A stretch of 64,000 nucleotides of DNA from an uncultured Isosphaeraceae bacterium (GTDB lineage Bacteria; Planctomycetota; Planctomycetia; Isosphaerales; Isosphaeraceae): the NCBI GenBank assembly GCA_945957605.1, contig CAMFLR010000006.1:372001-436000 (forward strand), given 5' to 3'. The notes below the pieces were generated by a model, which was given only the letters and a program-made list of their open reading frames with translations, searched no databases and was not told the DNA's origin. Positions within the stretch are counted from its first letter, which is position 1, and the number at the start of each line of letters is the position of its first letter. Positions 28,176 through 35,950 of this stretch are shown here, piece after piece. A program made the translations under genes and the position numbers.

Positions 28176-28622
28176 GTGTCGAGCTGGCGTCGCAAGATTC
28201 TCACGCTCTTTCCGACGCTCAGATTCGACGCGCAACAGCCGAATTACACGATTTACACCGCGTTCTTCGACTTGCTGCCGATGAGTCGCAAGGCTCACAA
28301 AGCGGGCGACGACGAAACCCTGCGCAGGATTTACGGCTTCGCCGAGTGGTGTTTCGAACAGCCCGCCAAGGATCTCTGGAACGCGGCAGGCGTTTCCTTT
28401 TATGAGCACCTGTTCGACGAATATCCCTCGCTCTGGCCAGAAATCGTCCAGTGGCTCTCGCCGCGCGTGGTGAAAGAAGTTTGGCCGCTGCTCGAGTGGC
28501 GGCTGAAAGTCGATGAGCTTGCTAGGGTGCAGGATCTCATCGCGCGCCGCCGGCGAATTCGCTACCCCGAAGCACGTTTCAATCCGCGTGAATTCAATTC
28601 ATCAGCACACAAACTGACGTAA
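28176..28622 (+). CDS. Conserved hypothetical protein, DUF7674-like
   Basis: 148 residues from a GTG with GGAG eight bases upstream. The ORF extends upstream into the PEP-CTERM gene, but that part is out-of-frame shadow. All-helical composition: FFDLLPMSRKAHKAGDDETL, RRIYGFAEWCFEQPAKDLWN and VSFYEHLFDEYPSLWPEIV. The order resembles the small DUF7674-type family, but this is a tentative resemblance. It is followed after 5 bases by another hypothetical, so they are probably co-transcribed. Confidence 0.7.
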   Translation: MSSWRRKILTLFPTLRFDAQQPNYTIYTAFFDLLPMSRKAHKAGDDETLRRIYGFAEWCFEQPAKDLWNAAGVSFYEHLFDEYPSLWPEIVQWLSPRVVKEVWPLLEWRLKVDELARVQDLIARRRRIRYPEARFNPREFNSSAHKLT

Positions 28623-28627
28623 CTGCC

Positions 28628-29008
28628 ATGTTCGTTCGCTTCGTGGTCGGCACAGACGCTGAGAACTTCGCGTGGCTGAATGGAATCTTCACCGAGGCGA
28701 AGTTCCTGTCACGTCGAGAAGAATTGTTCAAGTACGAACTCGATCAATTGAATTCCACTTTCGACTGGTTCAACGACCATCTCCCCTGCCCGCCGTTCTT
28801 GTCGAAGCTGGAAACCGGCGAATGGACGCGTGAAGCGGTCGCCTGGTATCGCGCCGAGGCGACGCACCACATTCGAAGGATGTGGGACATTGCCGCGATT
28901 CTTCGCGAGAACGGCATTAACGTTCGGCTTGTCACGAGCGAAAAGCCGGGGAAACTCGTCTATGAGGATGAATTCCAGATCGTTGCGGAAACGCCCCAAT
29001 GGTCTTAA
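28628..29008 (+). CDS. Conserved hypothetical protein
   Basis: 126 residues. It opens with MFVRFVVGTDAENFAWLNGI and contains the stretch DWFNDHLPCPPF, which I know only from uncharacterised planctomycete proteins. No catalytic motif, signal peptide or TM segment. It lies five bases after the preceding gene and overlaps by four bases, tail to tail, with the next gene on the other strand. Confidence 0.72.
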   Translation: MFVRFVVGTDAENFAWLNGIFTEAKFLSRREELFKYELDQLNSTFDWFNDHLPCPPFLSKLETGEWTREAVAWYRAEATHHIRRMWDIAAILRENGINVRLVTSEKPGKLVYEDEFQIVAETPQWS

Positions 29009-29322
29009 CGCCGGAGATTCCGTTCATTTTTTCGGCTGAGAATCCCCCAGTTGGTCTTTGCCTTCTCTGCTTCTTCCGGCCTACCCATTTTAATCGCACA
29101 TTCACTCAATAATCGCCAAGGTGATGCCCGCCAAGTCGGAGCTCTCCAAACAAGTTCTCTGAGAATGTCATAGGCGATTTCCCATTCGTTGTGGTCGATC
29201 TCTTCTTTTGCACTTTCCAAGAAATGGAGGCATTGGTCGAGATGGCACATATCGGCCAAAATGTTGTCGTTCCATCGGAAACCACCATCACCAAAAGCAT
29301 CCAGATCGAGTCTTTTCTTCAT
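29005..29322 (-). CDS. Small helical hypothetical protein
   Basis: 105 residues. The body reads as a TPR-like helical pair (CLHFLESAKEEIDHNEWEIAYDILRELVW and WRLLSECAIKMGRPEEAEKAK). GAGATGAG lies just before the ATG. No family assigned. It lies 15 bases downstream of the GNAT gene on the same strand, so co-transcription is possible. Confidence 0.6.
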   Translation of the reverse strand: MKKRLDLDAFGDGGFRWNDNILADMCHLDQCLHFLESAKEEIDHNEWEIAYDILRELVWRAPTWRASPWRLLSECAIKMGRPEEAEKAKTNWGILSRKNERNLRR

Positions 29323-29337
29323 TTTCTCATCTCAAAC

Positions 29338-29907
29338 TTATACTTTCGGATCATTCGCCGGATTCTTGATGCGATACAACACCTGCCGCCGAAGCGGATG
29401 TCCTTCGGCGACGCTTGGGTGATCGAAATCGTCGAGTGGATTGCGAGTCATTCCAATGCGTTGCATGACGGCCTGTGAGCGAGTATTCGCGGGCGCAGTG
29501 AATGCGACGATTTCGTCCAGACCGAGCGTATTGAAAGCAAAATCGAGCGACGCCTTCGCCGCTTCAACGGCGTAACCCTGCCCCCAGTAGCGACTCGCCA
29601 ACCGCCAGCCGATCTCAACCGCCGGCGCAAAGTGAGCCTGAAATGGAATGTTCGACAGACCGATCGAGCCGACCAATTCCGAAACACCAGGCGCCTCGAC
29701 GGCCCAGAATCCGTAGCCGTGCTCTGCGAAATGAGCACGAATGCGTTCGATGACGGCGTCGCTCTCTGCCCGGTTGGCGAGCGCTGGCCGTGAGAGAAAC
29801 TCGACCACCCGCGGGTCGGAGTGAATCTCGGCGAGCAGCGGAAAATCGCTGTCCCGCCAGGGGCGAAGGATCAGTCGCTCGGTTCGCAACGTGTAAGGTT
29901 CGGGCAT
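29338..29907 (-). CDS. GNAT-family N-acetyltransferase, RimJ/RimL type
   Basis: 189 residues. The start LRTERLILRPWRDSDFPLLAE is the classic RimJ/RimL-like opening. The acetyl-CoA-binding region is EIGWRLASRYWGQGYAVEAA, followed by FTAPANTRSQAVMQRIGM. Such enzymes acetylate N-termini of ribosomal proteins, amino acids or small amines, and the substrate cannot be deduced here. Confidence 0.93.
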   Translation of the reverse strand: MPEPYTLRTERLILRPWRDSDFPLLAEIHSDPRVVEFLSRPALANRAESDAVIERIRAHFAEHGYGFWAVEAPGVSELVGSIGLSNIPFQAHFAPAVEIGWRLASRYWGQGYAVEAAKASLDFAFNTLGLDEIVAFTAPANTRSQAVMQRIGMTRNPLDDFDHPSVAEGHPLRRQVLYRIKNPANDPKV

Positions 29908-30003
29908 CGGCTTTGCTCCTCTCAGAACGACACAAAGCGGGCGATATGGCTCGGCCCGCCTTGCGTTTATTGTTTTCAGAGCAGTCGAAAGGCAAACGCG
30001 TTC

Positions 30004-30636
30004 TCATTCGCTCGCGCGAACAACCGTCAGCGACGTCTTGTATTTACCCAGCACGCTCATGTGCAGTCGAGCGGCGTTGTCGTCTTCTTTTTCGCCGGTG
30101 AGATAAACCGGTGTTTTCTCGCTAGAATCACTCGACTCGGCCGCTTCGAGTTTGGGCGTGAGAATCGGCTTCTTGTCGGCACCAAAGACAACGAGTTCGA
30201 CTTTGCCGTCAACCTTGCGAGCACCGACGAGATACCACGTCACCTTCACATCGTCGTCGCCGACCTTGAGCTTGGCCGCACGCAGTTTATCGGTGGCGAT
30301 CGCCTTTCCTTCGCTGCTGGGCAGCAATTCCTTGAGCCAGAGCGTGCCGACCGGCACGGGTTCAGCGCCGACAGCCTCAAAGGCGGCGAGTGTCAGCTTG
30401 CGATCGGGCAAAAACATCGCGCCGAGGTTTTCGTGCCGGATGCCATCACCCTTGTCGACGTCGGAATCGACCTTGATCTGCGCATCTGCCGGCTTGCCCG
30501 CGGCGTCGAGCAGCTTCGATCCGATCGACTTGACATGTTCACTGGTTAGTCGTTCTTGCGCATGCGTCGCGGATGCAAAGCCAAGCACGACGGCAAAAGC
30601 GGCGAGTGACTTCAGGCTTGAAACGCTCAAAGACAT
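30004..30636 (-). CDS. Secreted hypothetical protein
   Basis: 210 residues with a signal peptide (SSLKSLAAFAVVLGFASATH, cut near AQE). The mature part alternates basic and acidic beta-type stretches (VTWYLVGARKVDGKVELVVF) and ends TSLTVVRASE. No cysteine pairs or catalytic motif seen. Family unknown; a periplasmic or surface protein. Confidence 0.7.
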   Translation of the reverse strand: MSLSVSSLKSLAAFAVVLGFASATHAQERLTSEHVKSIGSKLLDAAGKPADAQIKVDSDVDKGDGIRHENLGAMFLPDRKLTLAAFEAVGAEPVPVGTLWLKELLPSSEGKAIATDKLRAAKLKVGDDDVKVTWYLVGARKVDGKVELVVFGADKKPILTPKLEAAESSDSSEKTPVYLTGEKEDDNAARLHMSVLGKYKTSLTVVRASE

Positions 30637-30742
30637 AACAAGGCTCCTCGAATTGTGGGGCGCGACATCGGCGCCGGATTGAGAATCAGTCGCAGATTCA
30701 CATCAAGTCACGAATCAAACTGAATCAATCGAAGTTTACGAA

Positions 30743-31056
30743 TTCTTCGTTTCCTTCGTTGCCTTCTGTTCAAAATCGAATTGTCTTAAATTCAGAAGAA
30801 TTGAACAGAAGGTAGCAAAGGAAGCGAAGGAAATTTCGATAGAAATCGTCTGCTATTCTTCGCTTCCTTCGCTGCCTTCTGTTCAAAATCAAATTGCCAG
30901 GAACTCGGAAGAATTGAACAGAAGGTAGCAAAGGCAGCGAAGGAAATCTCAAAAAGATTCGCCTGTGTTTCTTCGCTTCCTTCGCTGCCTTCTGTTCAAA
31001 ACCGAATGATCTGTAGCAGAAGAGGATTGAACATAAGCTAGCGAAGGAAACGAAGT
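30743..31056. repeat. Three consecutive long palindromic repeats
   Basis: Three units of about 90 bases (near 30743-30834, 30855-30945 and 30970-31056). Each begins TTCTTCGCTTCCTTCGCTGC with CTTCTGTTCAAAA and ends with the complement TTGAACAGAAGGTAGCAAAG followed by G(A/C)AGCGAAGGAAA. Arms of ~30 bases pair nearly perfectly, while the central ~25 bases vary. The third unit is more decayed. They lie between the secreted hypothetical and the esterase gene, and short ORFs inside them are artefacts. Confidence 0.9.
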
Positions 31057-31104
31057 GGAATTCCGCAGATCATTTTGTTGCGGTGAACTCGTAAGATCTA
31101 CGAC

Positions 31105-31959
31105 TTACTTCTTCAACCATTGGTCGAAAAAGCCGATCACCAGCGGACGCAGGTCGCGCTGCTTGGGTTGAAGGTGGAATGTGTGAGGCGCATCGGGAAT
31201 CACTTCGAGTTTGTGTTCGACACCCGCCTTCTTCAGCGCCTCGGCCATCAATTCCGACTGACGCAGCGCCACAACCTTGTCGGCAGTCCCGTGCAAAATA
31301 AGCACAGGCGGATCGAATTTATCGGCATAGTTAACGGGCGACGCCTTTTTATAGAGCTCCGGATCCGTCGCTTTCGCTTTGCCGAGCATGGGCAAGATGA
31401 CATAACTCGTCAGGTCAGCCGGGCCGTAGAGATCGACCGCACAGCGCACCTTGCACGAGAATTCGCCATAGGGACCTTTCGGGTCGAGACCATCGTCCGC
31501 TCCCGTCAGTGCGACCATCGCCGCCAGGTGTCCACCGGCCGAGCCCCCGATGACACCAATTCGCTCGGGGTCGATACCAAGACGGTCCGCATTCTTCCTG
31601 AGCCAGCGGACGGCCGTTTTGCAGTCGTGCAAGTTCTGCGGCCAGGTCGCCTTGCCGGCGTTCGCGAGCACGTAATTGATGCTCATGCCAACGTAGCCGT
31701 TCTTCACCAAGGTCGTGCCAATATTGATCTCTCGGGCCGCCCCTTTGTCGCCGGTGGTCCAGCCGCCGCCATGGATGATCAACACGGCTGGGCGCTTCTT
31801 GCCATCGGGCTTGGCAGGCAGATAGAGGTCGGCCTTCTCAGCCCGGCCGTCTTCGAGGTAAGCGACGTCGCGCTCAACCTTTACGTCGTCGGGAATGTCG
31901 GCCGCCGTCGCGAGCGATGCGACGAAGAGGAACGCGAACGTGGTCGCAAGTTGTTTCAT
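31105..31959 (-). CDS. Secreted alpha/beta hydrolase, esterase/lipase (HSL/BD-FAE-like)
   Basis: 284 residues. MKQLATTFAFLFVASLATAA is a signal peptide, so the start at 31959 is taken and the longer upstream frame is discarded. The oxyanion-hole motif HGGGWTTGD, nucleophile GGSAGGHLA, acid in GTADKVVALRQSE and His in PDAPHTFHLQ give a complete esterase triad. Close relatives act as carboxylesterases on acetylated or feruloylated polysaccharides. The substrate here is not known. Confidence 0.9.
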   Translation of the reverse strand: MKQLATTFAFLFVASLATAADIPDDVKVERDVAYLEDGRAEKADLYLPAKPDGKKRPAVLIIHGGGWTTGDKGAAREINIGTTLVKNGYVGMSINYVLANAGKATWPQNLHDCKTAVRWLRKNADRLGIDPERIGVIGGSAGGHLAAMVALTGADDGLDPKGPYGEFSCKVRCAVDLYGPADLTSYVILPMLGKAKATDPELYKKASPVNYADKFDPPVLILHGTADKVVALRQSELMAEALKKAGVEHKLEVIPDAPHTFHLQPKQRDLRPLVIGFFDQWLKK

Positions 31960-32039
31960 CGTGAGGTGTCCAGTCGGGCGCTGATTCGGCAATCGTTCCT
32001 CAACGACATGCCAGTATCCCGCCCCTGCCGTGCCATTCA

Positions 32040-32433
32040 AGTGGCCAGTGGCCAGATGATTCTCGACGGACTGTTGCTCGCGGTCTTGTCCGTAAGATCC
32101 AGCTCCCATTTGATTTACAACAACCACAAACCCGGTTGTCCAGGTGTCCAGATGATTTTCCAATTGTTCTTCTTATTTCTCTCTTTCCTCTTTCTCTTAT
32201 TCCTTTTCTTCTTTCACTTTTCTGAAAAAGAGAGAATCATAAGGACAGAAAGGATATGAGAGGGCTTAAGTCCTCTCATATCCTCCACTTCTGTCTGGCC
32301 AGATGATTGAGAAATGATCTGGCCGCCGAATTCGATTCATACGGACAACAGGCGCAAATCACTGGCCTGCCAGACCTTGTGACTGCCCACGTGATTCTTG
32401 TCAATCATCGGGACAATCGCGATCATCGGGCCA
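32040..32433. repeat. Palindrome cluster with long pyrimidine tract
   Basis: GGCCAGATGATT or a close variant occurs at 32050, 32148 and 32298. The last forms a perfect hairpin GGCCAGATGATTGAG...ATGATCTGGCC. Between them lies a 55-base almost pure C/T tract (32166-32220) and a long palindrome, GGACAGAAAGGATATGAGAG pairing with CTCTCATATCCT..CTTCTGTC (32243-32297). No coding potential. This looks like a compound or nested set of intergenic repeats upstream of the esterase and downstream of glcF. Confidence 0.75.
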
Positions 32434-32446
32434 AAACGGTAGCTAA

Positions 32447-33772
32447 TCAGTTGCTGGCCTGCTCGGGAACGTCGCCATACGCGCGGTCGAGCAGGTCGAT
32501 CGGGTGCTCGACCTTGATCTCAAGTCCGCGTTCCTTCACCTTGCGCGCGATTTGAAGGATGCAACCGACGTTTCCCGTCGCGACAATGGACGCCCCGGTC
32601 TGCTCGATCCGGTCCATTTTGCGACGCCCAAGCCGTTCCGACATTTCGGGTTGCGTCAGGTTATACGTACCGGCCGCACCGCAGCAGATTTCTGATTCTT
32701 CGAGCGGAGCCAGCTTCAGGCCGGGGATCATGCCCAGAAGTTGGCGGGGTTGGTTGCGAATCTGCTGGCCGTGGCAAAGGTGGCAGGCGTCGTGATAGAC
32801 GACCGTGCGGTCGAGTTCGTTCGTCGGCTTGATCGGGCCGAGGCTCATCAGGAACTCGGAAATGTCCTTCACCTTTGACACGAACTTCGCAGCGAGTTCG
32901 TGATCGGCGTGCGGAAGCAGGTGGGTGTAGTCTTTGAACATCGCGCCGCAACCTGCAGCGTTGATGATAATTGCGTCGAAATCGTCGGGGTTGAACATCT
33001 CCATGTTGGCCCGGGCCAACTGGATCGCGGGCTCTTCATAGCCCGAGTGATAATGGATTGCCCCGCAGCAGTTTTGATTCTCGGGAATTACCACCTCGCA
33101 GCCGTTGTGTTGCAGCACCCGAGCCGTGGCGGCGTTGGTTTCGGGATACATCGCGTCAGCCACGCAGCCCAGAAAGAGCGCCACGCGGGCCCGCTTGGGG
33201 CCGACGGGGGGTAGCACTTCCGGCAGCGGCGGCGGTTGTACGGGCGCCAGAGGCGGCAGCATCGCTTGCAGGCGACGCAGTGTTGGCGGGAGGAGATTTG
33301 TCAGGCCCTTCTTCTCGAACCAGTCGAGCACGCCGTACTTCTGCAAGATGCGCGCGGGCTGGAGTGCGAGCTTCACTCGCCGCGCATAGGGGAAAAGCTG
33401 CGTAAGAATCAGGCGTTGCAGCAGGCTGGGACGTTGGCCGGCCGGTGCCGAATCCTGAAGTGCGACCTTGAACGGCTCGATCAGCTTGCCGTATTGCACA
33501 CCTGAAGGGCATGCCGACTCACACGCGCGGCAATCGAGGCAAAGGTTGAGGTGCTCGCGGACGGGGTCGGACAGTCCCAAGCGGCCGTCACGGACCGACC
33601 GCATAAGATAGATGCGCCCGCGCGGGCTGTCGTTCTCATCGCCGGTTTCGACGTAAGTCGGGCAGCTCGCAGTACATAGGCCGCAGTGGATGCACTCCTG
33701 GAATCGTCGGTAGTCGATTTTCGAGGCCAGGGAGTCGAGGTCGAAACCACCGCCGTCGGTCGCGGTCGCCAT
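32447..33772 (-). CDS. glcF: Glycolate oxidase iron-sulfur subunit
   Basis: 441 residues. Two [4Fe-4S] motifs lie near the N-terminus (CIHCGLCTASCPTY and CLDCRACESACPSG), followed by two CCG domains (CCGAIHYHSG and CCGAAGTYN) that bind further Fe-S. GlcF passes electrons from the GlcD/GlcE flavoproteins to the respiratory chain. The ATG at 33772 is preferred to a GTG four codons earlier. It is the last gene of the operon. Confidence 0.95.
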   Translation of the reverse strand: MATATDGGGFDLDSLASKIDYRRFQECIHCGLCTASCPTYVETGDENDSPRGRIYLMRSVRDGRLGLSDPVREHLNLCLDCRACESACPSGVQYGKLIEPFKVALQDSAPAGQRPSLLQRLILTQLFPYARRVKLALQPARILQKYGVLDWFEKKGLTNLLPPTLRRLQAMLPPLAPVQPPPLPEVLPPVGPKRARVALFLGCVADAMYPETNAATARVLQHNGCEVVIPENQNCCGAIHYHSGYEEPAIQLARANMEMFNPDDFDAIIINAAGCGAMFKDYTHLLPHADHELAAKFVSKVKDISEFLMSLGPIKPTNELDRTVVYHDACHLCHGQQIRNQPRQLLGMIPGLKLAPLEESEICCGAAGTYNLTQPEMSERLGRRKMDRIEQTGASIVATGNVGCILQIARKVKERGLEIKVEHPIDLLDRAYGDVPEQASN

Positions 33773-33850
33773 GAGCCGATGCACCTTCTGACTTGCTGGG
33801 TCGTTGAGAGTTCGGACCGCGTGATTACGCAGCGATCGGCCCCGATTTGA

Positions 33851-35092
33851 TCAAATGTTACCCACAAACCGCCCGGGATTCATCAACGCCGCCGGGTCGA
33901 GTGCGGCCTTCACCTTCTCCGACCACGCCCAATCGCCGCGCGGGTTGCCCCACACCTTGAGACTCGCCTTACGGTCGGTCGGGCAGAGGCTGAGGATCAT
34001 GTTCCCGCCGACCGACTCCGTAAGGTCGCGCAACTTCACGACGTCGGCCTCAAGTCGAGCCAGGTCATCGACAAGAGCATGCGCTCGCACAACACCGTTG
34101 CCGGCATGGCTCTGAATTGCCCAAACCGCCGAATCAACCGACATTGCGAGCGTGGCCACGAACGAGTAGGGAACGTTGGCGACGAATGAGATCGGCCCGA
34201 TCCGTTCGGCAGTGAACTCGCGAAGCGCACCTTGAAGCGGAGCCGATGCCTGATCACGCTCGTCGCGAACGACCTTCCCTGCCAGCTCGCTCCGAATCGC
34301 CTGCATTTGCCAGGCGACGGACGCCTCGTTGTCATCGAAGATGAGAGCGATAGCCCACGCTGAGTGAGGCAGACCCAGCCGCGTCAGCGCCGGCCCATTG
34401 ATAAGCTCGATCGCCACGGGACGCGTGACTGATGTGTTCAAAATGGCAAGATCGCTGGCGACCACGTTCAGGTCATCATAAGCGAAGACCATTAGGGCCG
34501 ATGCTTCGGGCTTGGGGCGAACTTTCACGGTGACGTGGCTGATGACGCCCAGCGTTCCCATCGAACCGGTGATGAGTTTGGGGAAGTCATAGCCCGCGAC
34601 GTTTTTCACCACCCGGCCACCGCCCTTCACCACGTTGCCGTCACTGGTGACGAAGCCAACGCCGATGATCTGGTCGCGCGGACGGCCCGATCCGTAACGT
34701 CTGGGGCCGGTCGAATTCGTGGCGTAGACGCCGCCAATTGTCGCCCTGTCGGCCTGAGGTGCGTCGATTTCGAGCCGCTGATTTTCGGCGTCGAGCACCT
34801 TGGCGATCGCAGCCAGCGTCATGCCGGTTTCGACGGTAATCGTCATGTCGGCCGCGGGATATTCGATCACCCGATTGAGCTTGCGCGTGTCGATAATCGC
34901 ACCGGCGCAACGAGGAATCCCGCCGTAGTCGAGCGAAGTGCGTCCGCCTTGCGCGAACATCGCCTGTCCACTGGCGGAGCGGGCACGCACGGCGTCCTGA
35001 AGCGCACCGATCGAGTCGGGCCGGTCGATTCCCACAGCCTTCAGGCCGTCGCCCAGGTCATTTTCTGAAAGTTCCGAATCAAGCCGATCCAC
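33851..35092 (-). CDS. glcE: Glycolate oxidase FAD-binding subunit
   Basis: 413 residues from a GTG with GGAG eight bases upstream. PCMH-type FAD-binding motifs: MFAQGGRTSLDYGG, the DAPQADRATIGGVYATNSTG region, and GGRVVKNVAGYDFPKLITGS with MGTLGVI. It is shorter than GlcD and lacks the full C-terminal oxidase domain, as GlcE should. It partners GlcD and GlcF in oxidising glycolate to glyoxylate. Confidence 0.94.
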   Translation of the reverse strand: MDRLDSELSENDLGDGLKAVGIDRPDSIGALQDAVRARSASGQAMFAQGGRTSLDYGGIPRCAGAIIDTRKLNRVIEYPAADMTITVETGMTLAAIAKVLDAENQRLEIDAPQADRATIGGVYATNSTGPRRYGSGRPRDQIIGVGFVTSDGNVVKGGGRVVKNVAGYDFPKLITGSMGTLGVISHVTVKVRPKPEASALMVFAYDDLNVVASDLAILNTSVTRPVAIELINGPALTRLGLPHSAWAIALIFDDNEASVAWQMQAIRSELAGKVVRDERDQASAPLQGALREFTAERIGPISFVANVPYSFVATLAMSVDSAVWAIQSHAGNGVVRAHALVDDLARLEADVVKLRDLTESVGGNMILSLCPTDRKASLKVWGNPRGDWAWSEKVKAALDPAALMNPGRFVGNI

Positions 35093-35130
35093 GAACAGGC
35101 TCCGGGAGAATAAGTCGCATTCGGAGAGAA

Positions 35131-35922
35131 TTATGCGGTCGCATCATCACTGATGCTATACGAAAGCAGGCGGTCGACCGCCCCCTGAATCGCGCGAATC
35201 GCATCGACGGTCCAGGCGTCAAACGCATTGGGCCAGGCGTCGGTATGCAACACCTGAGACTCAAACGCCAATCGATGGAGCGCGTGGGCCAGAGGACGAT
35301 TGATCGCTTCATCCGACGCCAGCGATTGATCGAGATCGACCAACGCCTGCGCCAGCTCCTCGAAATCGCCCACGCTCGGCGTTTCACCGCGTCTCAGCGT
35401 CGGCAAAAACCCTGATTGATCGGCAGCCACGAACCCCGCATGACGAAATACCGTCATCGCCGCCGGCGACAACGCTGATTCATCGGGCGCGGGCAGGCTT
35501 ACGATGGGCACGGTCACAAACTCAACGTCGTGCGTCACCCCCTCCTCTTCGGGCGGGGTGTATTTCATCTTGCCGGGGTTCTTTGTTGCGCTCAGCTCAG
35601 CGAGAAAATCGGGGTCGTCCGCAATCTCGCGCAAGCCTTCGAGCGTACCGTGACGTGCCTCGGCATCTTCAATCTGGTGGCGGGATTTCTCGTTCAGAAG
35701 TGCCGTGGAGAGCAGCCGTTCGCAGTATTTCTGAATCGACTCGACTCGTTCGCGCACGGTGAGTTTTTCGGCGAGATCGAAGAGGTTGCCGTCGAGGTAG
35801 AGCGTCACGCGCTGGATTTCAGTCGAAGAGTCGGGGCGCGACGCTTCGCCGGTCAGGAACGACGAGTATCGCCGCTTCCAGAGACGTCGACGCGGAAGTG
35901 AACCCACGACATGGCCTCCCAT
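35131..35922 (-). CDS. Unknown protein encoded inside the glycolate oxidase operon
   Basis: 263 residues. The ATG at 35922 is chosen because the open frame before it lies inside glcD. It is soluble, with no signal peptide or TM. Features: basic N-terminus (LPRRRLWKRRYSSFLTGEAS), a helical stretch (LDGNLFDLAEKLTVRERVES, KYCERLLSTALLNEKSRHQI), PPEEEG, and a C-terminal helical part (LVDLDQSLASDEAINRPLAH). I recognise no family. It sits 28 bases after glcD and 38 bases before glcE, which suggests a role in glycolate metabolism or in assembly of the complex. Confidence 0.75.
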   Translation of the reverse strand: MGGHVVGSLPRRRLWKRRYSSFLTGEASRPDSSTEIQRVTLYLDGNLFDLAEKLTVRERVESIQKYCERLLSTALLNEKSRHQIEDAEARHGTLEGLREIADDPDFLAELSATKNPGKMKYTPPEEEGVTHDVEFVTVPIVSLPAPDESALSPAAMTVFRHAGFVAADQSGFLPTLRRGETPSVGDFEELAQALVDLDQSLASDEAINRPLAHALHRLAFESQVLHTDAWPNAFDAWTVDAIRAIQGAVDRLLSYSISDDATA

Positions 35923-35950
35923 CAAAAACTCGCCCGAAACGCCCACCAAC

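Noticed and set aside
30743-31056. CRISPR-like array of repeated units
   Set aside because: Each unit is a long palindrome with arms of ~30 bases and only three copies. No direct-repeat/spacer pattern.
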